NCBI GenBank assembly: GCA_009746045.1
Contig: RPFO01000667.1
Span: 4,533,362-4,569,861 of the forward strand
Length of the DNA: 36,500 bases
From: Mesostigma viride
Lineage: Eukaryota > Streptophyta > Mesostigmatophyceae > Mesostigmatales > Mesostigmataceae
Reading direction: 5' to 3'
Position 1 is the stretch's first letter. Each line of letters starts with the position of its first letter. The notes below the pieces were generated by a model that worked only from the letters and a program-made list of their open reading frames with translations, was not told the origin of the DNA and did not search any database. Shown here one piece after another: positions 28,450 through 36,500 of this stretch. The position numbers were made by a program, and so were the translations under genes.

Positions 28450-28581
28450 TTATATAGCCGCATTTTCGTCTGTGGCCGGCCACTCAAAAGGCAGAAACTG
28501 GCCGTCAATCAGCCAGTTGGATCCCACGCCGGTCATAGCCAGACAGAGGTTGTACAAAGCGGCCGATCTCTGCTGCTCATA
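28450..28581 (-). CDS. unrecognised coding-looking fragment or pseudogene piece
   Basis: The - strand reads LYNLCLAMTGVGSNWLIDGQ and FLPFEWPATDENAAI, then a stop. Another - frame (28508-28311) goes on with MSAEGCGAGHTHGMKGQ and FPPEADTEIEDIDKM, as if a small frameshift had split one coding sequence. The + strand also has a 161-codon open frame here (28445-28930), which looks less protein-like. Function unknown. Confidence 0.25.
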   Translation of the reverse strand, partial: YEQQRSAALYNLCLAMTGVGSNWLIDGQFLPFEWPATDENAAI

Positions 28582-29218
28582 TCACATATGCGGCGTGGGA
28601 ATCAACAACAACAAATTATTCAACAACGTACCGAAAGCCGGAATTATAAATACTTGCATCATGTGCCGGCGTGGGCTACAACAACAACAACAACAAATAC
28701 ACTGTACTTGGAGAGTGAAGGCACCAACCAAAGCCAACGCTAACAAGAGATACCGGAATATATTTAGAAACTCGCGGCGCTTGTTGGAAGTGCCGCGGCA
28801 GATCGTTAGTTGCACGCCAAGCAATCCTGTGAGGTACGGCCTGGTGTACTATCTGACTACTAACAACTATCTGTTGATCTCTGCATGGTCGCTTGCAATC
28901 TGCACCTGTGGTTTCGGTGCCACAAACTGAGGTTTCGGTGCCACAAACTTGCTCTCATTACGTACGAGGCCGAAATTGACGTACAGAGCTTGAACAGAGA
29001 CAATAATTTTAATCAGCTGCCATTTCGATCACCGAAGTGGCCGAACGCAATGGCAGCGGCGCGTGCTAGCTTGAAAATTCTCGTGGAGCTACATTCTGGG
29101 CTGTGGAGCGCCCTTTAGTGAACCGCGGCAGCCGTAAATGCAGGAAAGCGTTTGCTCAATGGCGGGGGCATTTTTGAGCTAATGTCACGGGGGTCATCGC
29201 TTCAATGGCTTCACTTAC

Positions 29219-29455
29219 TGCGTTGAGGCACTCATGGGTTGTAAACCGCTCCGAAATTCGTTCTCCACGCAGTTTCGCCTTCCAAAATACCTTCTTCCCG
29301 TCAGGCTTTCCGCGAGGACAGGTCAGCTCGCTTATTAGTGTGTTGTAACCCAGGCACCGGTTCTTTAGGTTCGCTTCCGATATTTCCGGGTCACTGCAAA
29401 CATCGGCCGCAATTGTCCTGCATATTGGGATACATGAGGTTTCTGCACGCGACAT
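29219..29455 (-). CDS. possible first exon of an unknown gene divergent from MLO
   Basis: ATG at 29455 opens 79 codons (MSRAETSCIPICRTIAADVC; KNRCLGYNTLISELTCPRGK; KVFWKAKLRGERISERFTTH) and meets a good donor gtaagt at 29218 in phase 0. Unspliced it would run 99 codons to a stop at 29156. Its start lies 113 bp from the MLO start on the other strand, so a shared promoter is possible. I do not recognise the protein. Confidence 0.35.
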
Positions 29456-29567
29456 GATCGTGGGCCGCCCTCACACATTCTCGCTGGGCAGAATGTGCTC
29501 CCTCTAAGTAACCGGGATCTCAGGAGGTACCGGTATGCCATCCCGGTAGCACGCGAGCTCGGCCACC

Positions 29568-30420
29568 ATGTCCGCGTCCGAGAAAAGCTTCGAGCAGACG
29601 CCCACATGGGTGCTCGCAATCGTTTTCCTGGTCTTCATCATGCTGTCGACGGCGTTCGGCACGTTCATTAAGAAGCTCCAGCAATTTTTCAAAAGGAAGG
29701 GCCTCTCCGGCATGGACAAGGCCCTCCACAACATGATCGAGGAGGTCATGCTCCTGGGCTTCATCTCCCTTCTTCTGATTGCGGTCCAGAACCAGCTGCT
29801 AAACATCTGCGTGGGCATCCGCGGCGACAGCCGGTGGACCCCTTGCTTCGTCGACGCAGACCCCTTCGACCATGCAGCTGAGGACTACCACGGGAGTAAC
29901 TACACGCTCCCAGAGGACGACCACCTCCTCACGGAGAACGGCTCCGTCGTGGAGCCGACCCCCCCCCCCGCCGCACCATCGCTTGCGCGCGCTTCTGGGG
30001 GCGGCGGCCGCGGCGCCGCCCCCCCCCGGGGAGACCCTGGCAGAGGACAGCACGTGCGGCCCCGGGCAGGAGCCCGCGATCTCAAAGCACGCGCTGGAGC
30101 AGGTCCACATTCTCCTGTTCCTGGTGGCCATCTTCCACATTGTCTACTGCGCGTTCACTCTCATGCTCAGCGTGGTCTCGGTCGCGCGCTGGCGGCGGTT
30201 CGAGGAGGCGATCCGCGTGAAGAATGAGCTCAACCTGCAGGGCGACAGTGCGGGCACGGTGCTGGGCGCGATATTCCGCCAGCTGTCGCGCACGCGCAGC
30301 GTCTCAAGGCTTGAGATGAGGGGCCACAGCTGGCTGCACAAGGGGCTCCTCATGTTCTTCTCCCCGCTCCACTTGCCGCAGTACGAGCACCTGCGCTTCA
30401 AGTTCATCTACATCCACAAG
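29568..30420 (+). CDS. MLO: MLO exon 1, TM1-TM3, with a one-base frame break
   Basis: The frame from ATG 29568 is right through TM1, TM2 and the first loop (YTLPEDDHLLTENGSVVEP), but TM3 and the following loop (ALEQVHILLFLVAIFHIVYC) are in the +1 frame. The switch must fall between about 29959 and 30027, where there are runs of eleven C (29959-29969) and nine C (30019-30027). One surplus base in either run would explain it. The exon ends IYIHK before gtgggg. Confidence 0.92.
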
Positions 30421-33400
30421 GTGGGGTGGGGGGACATAGGTGGCGTGTGTGTGTGTGTGTCCTGCATGTGTGTGTGTGGATAGGTGGGTGGGCAGACGGG
30501 TTGGTGCGCTGCCGCACAGGTCAGGGGTAAGTGGGGCGGGGCGGGGGTGGGGGGGGGGAGGGAGGGGGGCATTCGGGGTTGGGGGGTTGGGGGGGGGGGG
30601 GAGCAAGAGGGGGGCACGTTGGGGTGGTGGTGGCAGTGGATTGGGTTGGGGATGTTGGGGGGGCCCTAGTGAGAAGCGAATTTGAGTTGAAGAAAGAAAA
30701 ATATATGGTCAGCCAGTGTTATTTGGTTGTTAGGGATTGGGTGGTAGTGAGATGGGGGACCGGGGAGAAAGGGCAGGGTTTGCCGGGGGAGCGATGACTA
30801 GAAGCAGCCGACGTGTGGATGGTATCTTGATGGAATGATGGGGTAGAAGCAGCATAATTTCCCGCACGGGATCGTGAACCCACAACTTGAAGACTACGCA
30901 TGGGATCATGAACCCACAACTTGAAGACTACGCATGGGATCATGGACCCACAACTTGAAGGCTACGCGTGGGATCATGGACCCACAACTTGAAGACTACG
31001 CATGGGATTATGGACCCACAACTTGAAGGCTACGCATGGGATCATGGACCCACAACTTGAAGGCTACGCATGGGATCATGGACCCACAACTTGAAGACTA
31101 CGCATGGGATCATGGACCCACAACTTGAAGACTACGCATGGGATCATGGACCGACAACTTGAAGACTACGCATGGGATCATGGACCCACAACTTGAAGAC
31201 TAAGACTAGATACCGATAGTTCCAGTACATTACTTTGAGAGCATCTTGAAGTAACTGGAGAGCAACTGAAACATAGCTCACCATGAATCTCACAATCTTA
31301 CAATGTCTGTGTCTCTGGACCCTGGGCAAAGCGTCCCCATACACCCTGTCAGGGCAGCGTCTGGTACCTGGTGCCTGGTGCCTGGTGCCTGGTGCCTGGT
31401 GCCCTGTGCCCTGAGCTGTCATGATGCTTTGGTGTGCATGATTTATCGCCATTTGGCCTGTTTGTGCGCACCAAGGCGAGATCGCCGGCACCTTGACGAG
31501 CGCACCTTTCTGAAGTGTCGTAGGACGAAAGTGATGAAGGTGGTCGGGGGGCAACGTGAATTCTGCAAGCTCGGGCTGTAGAATTGGACAATCTTTGTTA
31601 AAAACTTGTGTCACCATTTGTGTGTGTACAACTGTTAGTACGAAACATCAATATCTTTATCATGATGCTAGTAGAAGTATATCTTTATCAGTAAGTGTTT
31701 TTGGTTAACGGACCCATGGGATTTGAAGCCATGAACCGACGCATGCCCCAGTCGCATAGCCGCCTGCTGGGGTGCCAGCTGGGTTGAATGTTTGATCACA
31801 AAAGTGACATGCTTAGGCGTGCACCGACGCATGGGTGGACCGACGCATAGCAAAGACTTTCCTGGCGACTTTCCTGTCTCACATCCATCTCTTCTTCCTT
31901 GTCCCTGTGCACCCTGACCCCGGACACTAAACTCCCTTCCCTTCACCCCCAAACCCTCAACTAGGGTTAACCCTCAACTCACCTTCCTTCACCCGCCACT
32001 TCCTCCTGCTTGCCGAACCCTCCTAACCTCGCGACCTCCCTCACCTCTGCACCCCCCTGCCGCCACCGCTTGGTGCAGGTGAACCCTGGCTTCAACTTCT
32101 GTCGCTACCTTATGTTGTCGCTCCAAGACGAGTTCTCCCACCTGGTGGGGCTGGACCCGTCCATCTGGTGCATCGTCCTCTTCTACGTGCTCTTTGACAT
32201 CCCGGCCTCGTACGTGCGCTACTGGCTGCCCAACCTTGTCGTCATCTTCGTGCTGCTCCTCAACTGGAAGGTGCGCACCATCCTGTCAGACGTGGCACAC
32301 GAGGCGATCACCGAGGGGGAAGACCGCCACACGATCCTGGAGCGCCGCACGCAGATGTACTGGTTCAAGCGGCCAGACATCATGCGCGTGCTGCTCAAGG
32401 TACGCATGTGTGTGTGCCATTGAATGTGTGATAGTTCGCCAGATTTCTCGCCTGCGCTGGTTGTCTCATTGATGTGATAGTATTTGTAATTATATGATCT
32501 TTAGTAAATATACTACTAGCGGTCTAGATTCAATTCTGCTACCAGTCCTGTACTAGTCTATGTTTAATATACTGTGATCTGTTTATAGCACTACCACACA
32601 AATGTTGCTCTTAAGTAGCGCAAAATAACGTGATCTGGAAAGAAATTGAAACCCTTGAGCAGCAGATGTCTCTGGGATGCTTTGCAGTGGAGCTCTCAAG
32701 AGAAATCTCAGCAACTAGGGTAACCAAGGATGATGTGATTGCAGCGAGAAAGGAATGCATACCTGGAATAATCAGGTATGGGCAAACGCCCTGTCAGCAT
32801 TTTCCGCTGTGCGTGAAGACTACATCGCCCATAATGCCATTATCACAGAGCACAGTCGCCATACAATAAGCGGTGGTGGGCGCCCCGACCATGGCATTCT
32901 TCTAGCAAGGGACAAGACATGTGTTCGACTTATTGCCTATGTTCACTGTTATTCTGCCAGTTGGGTGTTTATGTGTCATGCTCTTGTAGTAGGGGCCAGA
33001 GATCTCTCAGAACGCTCGTCAACCCCCCGCGCACACCATTAGCACGAAAACATATCTGCTTTTCTTGGGCTTGCCCCTAGTTCACGAGCATGCATAGCCG
33101 TGAGGCCATGTGTCGCAATCAAAGTTTTGTAGTCAAGGTGTTTTCTAAGTCAAAACTATCAAATCAGCTTCGTAACTGCTAGTCCGCTATGGGACTCCTA
33201 ACCTACGGGAACAATAGAAGTAGTTGGCCTGTTTGTGAGGAGTACCTTGTTGGCTTCCAGCAGGGAGTTGGTGACGAAAATGCATTATATTTTGTTATTA
33301 TAGTAGTATTGAATACGAATTCTACTTATTGTACATCTAATTCTTATAAATATATATCTTATTCTTATTCTTATATATCTACAAGATATAAGTTCTATTC

Positions 33401-36400
33401 TCATACTGATACTGTGCATGCTTGTGAAGAGTATTGTGCAGCTAACCGTGATTGTTGTAACGATGATGATGTAAAAATAGCATACTAGTATAGTAATAGT
33501 GGTAACAGGTACCATAGTAATAGTAGTATTGTCCTTAATTGATTACTGCTAGTAATAGCAATATTTATTTATCCTGTACTAGTAGACTAAAAGTTAGCCA
33601 GTGTATTAATGCAAGAACCAGCAGAGATCGGGAGAATCCGGACCATGGTATTTCAAGCCTGCCGATATCTTATCCGCGTTTGTGGAGTTGTTCAGGAGGG
33701 TGGAGACGCGCCGACTTGCAAATGTGTAGCCTTGTTTGTTGAAAATTATGGCTGGCTAACGTTGAGAGCTAGTCGGGTTAGCTAAAACACAACATGGCGT
33801 GATCAGTGCCTTTGGATGTCTGGCTACTGGCTAGCCCCTCCTTGTCCAGTTCCACCTCGCAACATTTCCTTTGTGCCCCTGGTTGGAGGGTTCTGCCCAG
33901 TTAGCCCTAATTAAGCCGCTGCCCACTGTTTGACCAGTCCCTCTTCTGGTTTCACCACATGACACTAGTGCCCAACTGGTCGGACATCCCATGACCCATC
34001 AAATCGGTCTTGCATCTTATCCTCAGACGTCTCATGTCCACATATCAATATGAGATGCGACTATTTGGTACTACTACGATATCCGACTATGAGATACTAC
34101 TATTTGATCCGACTATGAGATACTACTGTTTGATACGACTATGAGATACTACTATTTGATACGACTATGAGATACGACTATTTGATGCTATTTTATTCTT
34201 CTATTTGCTACAGCCTCTATCTGAGTATCTCTAGTTCACTTATTCTCACGTCCACAGACACCATCTCACATGACCTCCCTACCAAGTCTTTGGTCCGCTT
34301 GTATCACTTGCTGGTGATGCAGACCCTTCCTTTCCCCCCCCCCCCTTCAAGGTTTTTTTTTTCTGCCTGTTTTGCATCTCCCTCCCGACGCTAACTGTTT
34401 AGGGTTTACTGATTAGGGTAATGCTAAACCCTCCCGACACTAACTGCTCAGGGTTTACTTATTAGGATTATGCTAAACTCTCCCGACACTAACTGCTGAG
34501 GGTTTACTGATTTGGATAACCCTCCCGACGCTAATGAACGGCAGCGGGTTTTTGTCACGACCCCATTCACCTGTTGTCACCTTCTTTATGATCAAAATAG
34601 TAATGATGATGATGATGATGATATATTCTACTTGTCACCAACTTCTTGTCCGTGCTCCTCTGTGCCTCCTTGCATGCTGTCACCACCCCTCGCCTCGTTC
34701 CGCCCCTCCGGCCCCTCCGCAGCTGATGCTCTTCCAAGTCTCGTTCGAGCCGGGCCTCACGGTCTTCCGCATCTGGCAGCTGGGCATGGACTCATGCTAC
34801 CTGGACCTGACCGGCACCAGGGTGGGCAACGTCTTGCTCATCCTCGTCCACTTTGTCGTCTCCATGTTCCTCTCCCTCTACATCGGCCTGCGCTTCATCC
34901 CTTTCTACGTGCTGGCGCTCCAGATGGGCCAGAATTTCAACCGGTACGGAGGGCAGTGCTAGGAAACCGGAAACCAAGGGGTACTCTGCAAAGCGTTTGT
35001 AGGATGGCCCATCACGCCTTGGGTGCATGTGACTGTACAATGTTCCATGATGGAACGGAAGGCTTGCAATGAAGTCAAGGCCTTGCGTCAAGGGACTAGG
35101 TTGTGCATACTAGGCTGTGCTAGGCAGTTGCTAGGCCTGCCTGCCGCATAGACAAAGGCCGCATGAATTCAAGGGCAAATGGCCCAACTGACGAACTGTA
35201 AAGTCGCACCGTCAAGCAGCGTGCCAAGCAGCGTGCCAAGCAGCGTGCCAAGCAGTGTGCCAAAAGGGTTGTGTGTCGTATCAAGCATCGTGATTGAACG
35301 TGTCCATTGAAACGGTCGTTGGCCGCGTATTGGAGGGGTTGCTCGCATGTTTGTGTAGGGGAGGGGCGTGTCAGGTAGTTGAGCGTAACGGACGCGAATC
35401 GTGCCTTGAAGCAAGTGTGGGTGCAGGTGTGGTTGCGGGAGCACGAGTGCGTGCGTTTCAAAACCGGATTTCCTTGCAGATAGTCTCATGAAAGTGGCAC
35501 AGGAGACAATGGCATACGCTGGGCAGCCGCTGATTGTAAGCCCCGCTGGCCGTGCAGGGGTGAATGTCGCTGTCTGTGTCTCTGGTGATGGGGAGAGTTT
35601 GCATTAAAAGGGAAGATTTCAGGGAGGTAGATCAGTTGAACTATATGTGTACGGGGGAGTGCGGGATTTGTGTACGGGGGAGTGCGGGGGTGGCCCCTTG
35701 TATGGAGGAGTGCAAGGAACAGAGGCAACAAGGTATGTGGCAATGATCTGCAAGAAAATGCATCGAAAATGGCTACCAAAGAAACGACTGGCATGTCTGT
35801 CTCCCTCCTGTGTGCTATCTCCCGTGTCACGCGATCTTCCCGCTACGGGTTGGAGGTTTTCAGAGCCCCCCCCCTCATCTGCCGTTCTGGCTGGCCCTAC
35901 GTAACACCCCACCTGCTGAGCCCCGGCACACACGTACATCGCGCTGTTATTGGCTAGCGGCTGCTACTTGCTATAAGGTCGTTCTATCTTGCGCTCTGCA
36001 TGAGCTGCCGGTCGCCACCCCGCCATGTCTCTTGGCTCTGCGCATCCAACCCATGGGATGACTGGTTGGCTTCCAAAATCCGAGACTATTTTGAAAGGTC
36101 ATGCTACTCTGTAGTATGCTTCGTAACGGCAGGCTCTAGCTACCATGATCCGGATTCTCCTATTCCTGGCCTGCGCTGGTCCTCTCACCGATGATTACCA
36201 CTAACAAACTCTTCTCGAACAACAAATGCATCTCATGCTGCGCGGCCAAATTGGCCTCTCCCCCACTGCCCCCACAGCAACATGTTCTCCTCGTCGGTCG
36301 CAGAGCAGCTCGTCAAGTGGAAGAAAGTCGGCACCAAGGCCGCGTCCAAGAAAGCGTCCCAGGGCAACCTCACCAAGCGCACGCTCAGCGGGCTTGCCGA

Positions 36401-36500
36401 CCAGAGCGCGTACCACTCCAACGCCCTCTTTGCCGACGTGGTGCCGTCGAGCCCCAAGAAGAAGGGGAGCAAGGGGGGGCCAGGCAGTGGTGTCCACCTG
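29568..36500 (+). CDS. MLO: MLO-family seven-transmembrane protein (3' end beyond window)
   Basis: Exons 29568-30420, 32079-32399, 34723-34943 and 36278-36500 (runs off the end). Introns are GT-AG with matching phases. The joined protein (about 539 residues so far) follows the MLO family: a short outside N-terminus, TM1 (12-34, TPTWVLAIVFLVFIM), LLGFISLLL in TM2 (60-82), an extracellular loop with Cys at 93 and in EDSTCGPG, TM3 (179-203, VHILLFLVAIFHIVY), ARWRRFEE, a long second cytoplasmic loop (FNFCRY..SLQDEF), TM4-TM7, FYVLALQMG, and a Trp-centred basic amphipathic helix (EQLVKWKKVG) where MLO proteins bind calmodulin. Known: MLOs are plasma-membrane proteins with calcium-channel activity in plants. 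The algal role is unknown. Start chosen for its GCCACCATG context and correct N-terminus. Confidence 0.95.
30421..32078 (+). other. MLO intron 1: TG repeats, G-rich tract, minisatellite
   Basis: TG repeats (30446-30478), a G-rich stretch with many GGG runs (30530-30665), a 34-bp minisatellite (30863-31203), GCCTGGT heptamers (31365-31410), and a C-rich pyrimidine tract before the acceptor. No exon was seen. Confidence 0.75.
30863..31203 (+). repeat. 34-bp minisatellite, about 10 copies
   Basis: Units of ACCCACAACTTGAAG, then ACTACGCATGGGATCATGG, with few substitutions. It lies in MLO intron 1. No spacers, so not CRISPR. Confidence 0.96.
32079..32399 (+). CDS. MLO: MLO exon 2, second cytoplasmic loop to TM5
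   Basis: After gtgcag, phase 0, 107 codons. FNFCRYLMLSLQDEFSHLVG matches F.FH.Y..R.LEDDF..VVG of plant MLO. It is followed by two hydrophobic spans (IWCIVLFYVLFDI; LPNLVVIFVLLLNW), HEAITEGEDRHTI and YWFKRPDIM (equivalent to FWF.KP). Donor gtacgc. Confidence 0.95.
32630..32960 (+). pseudogene. coding-like remnant of unknown family in MLO intron 2
   Basis: Frame 2 reads WKEIETLEQQMSLGCFAVEL and TRVTKDDVIAARKEC. At about 32755 frame 1 takes over with VWANALSAFSAVREDYIAHN and GGGRPDHGILLARDKTC. Composition and pattern suggest a real protein once, now split by a frame change; possibly from a transposable element. I cannot name the family. Confidence 0.35.
34060..34190 (+). repeat. about 26-bp minisatellite in MLO intron 2
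   Basis: Four to five copies of GACTATGAGATACTACT and ATTTGATACGACTATGAG-like sequence. Confidence 0.88.
34385..34535 (+). repeat. about 50-bp repeat with telomere-like motifs
   Basis: Three units built on CCCTCCCGAC(A/G)CTAACTG, AGGGTTTACT and ATTAGG. Individual motifs resemble TTTAGGG but do not form a telomere array. Confidence 0.85.
34723..34943 (+). CDS. MLO: MLO exon 3, TM6-TM7
   Basis: After ccgcag. LMLFQVSFEPGLTVFRIWQL matches I.LFQ.AFE...F.W, DSCYLD matches DSC, and LRFIPFYVLALQMGQNF matches the P.YALV.QMG.. end of TM7. Donor gtacgg, phase 2. Confidence 0.95.
34944..36277 (+). other. MLO intron 3 with short tandem repeats
   Basis: Contains four AGCAGCGTGCCA units (35215-35265) and GTGTACGGGGGAGTGCGGG units (35647-35690). 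No coding signal was seen. Confidence 0.65.
36278..36500 (+). CDS. MLO: MLO exon 4, start of cytoplasmic tail (partial)
   Basis: After cccacag. NMFSSSVAEQLVKWKKVGTK is the calmodulin-binding helix position, followed by a Lys/Ser-rich tail. The frame is still open at the window edge. Confidence 0.88.

Larger units (their letters stand above)
32400..34722 (+). other. MLO intron 2 with coding-like remnant and two repeats
   Basis: Holds a coding-looking remnant at 32630-32960, an AT-rich stretch (33280-33500), a 26-bp repeat (34060-34190) and a repeat of about 50 bp with TTTAGGGTTTA-like motifs (34385-34535). Pyrimidine-rich before the acceptor. Confidence 0.65.

Noticed and set aside
28445-28930. 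161-codon + strand frame
   Set aside because: Includes a CAA run and lacks recognisable domains; the opposite strand reads more like protein here, so it was not called as a gene.
29972-30227. Continuation of the first MLO frame as a Gly/Arg/Ala-rich tail
   Set aside because: It loses all MLO similarity after the poly-C run, while the neighbouring frame restores TM3 and the loop with high similarity.
30863-31203. Possible CRISPR array (34-bp repeats)
   Set aside because: Units are contiguous with no unique spacers, in an intron of a eukaryotic gene.

Overview
The window looks like nuclear DNA of a green alga (Chlorophyta; order and genus not resolved). Evidence: two intron-rich genes of plant/algal type on the + strand, GT-AG introns with pyrimidine-rich acceptors, an MLO-family membrane protein (a family of land plants and green algae), non-LTR retroelement debris, and a very high load of micro- and minisatellites. 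No rRNA, tRNA, CRISPR array or bacterial operon was seen. Most long open frames are repeat translations, so genes were rebuilt by joining short exons whose reading phases agree and whose joined protein follows a known family.

Region 1 (about 689-19865, +): the 3' part of a DExH-box RNA helicase gene closest to the DHX57/DHX36 group, in 19 exons with about 600 codons in the window. The ATPase motifs I-III lie upstream of the window. Present are the end of RecA1/start of RecA2 (ILVFLPG), motif V (TNVAETSITIDD), motif VI (QRRGRAGR), the winged-helix/HA2 region and the C-terminal OB-fold. All 18 introns keep phase; one is GC-AG. The introns carry a 690-bp CAC/CAT/CAG tract, a perfect AGCTC pentanucleotide array, a 190-bp TC tract and several minisatellites. 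Around exons 15-17 the exon ends and splice sites themselves recur in the flanking introns.

Region 2 (about 19870-27160): retroelement-rich intergenic DNA. It holds remnants of a reverse-transcriptase LINE (- strand, C-terminal end only), a nearly complete element that codes only an ORF1-like protein (23853-25833, +) with a 9-bp target-site duplication, and several truncated relatives. A (GAATT)n array is the expanded 3' tail of one truncated copy. A (ATCCC)n array of about 170 units lies between LINE-derived motifs.

Region 3 (about 27160-29500): a minisatellite, then unrecognised coding-looking fragments on the - strand that may be a divergent gene or a decayed one.

Region 4 (29568-36500, +): an MLO-like seven-transmembrane protein gene, four exons visible and cut off by the window end inside the cytoplasmic tail. 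Exon 1 carries a one-base frame break in a poly-C setting; the ORF1 element carries another, which raises the possibility of homopolymer sequencing errors.

The two genes have no evident functional link: one is an RNA helicase, the other a plasma-membrane protein.
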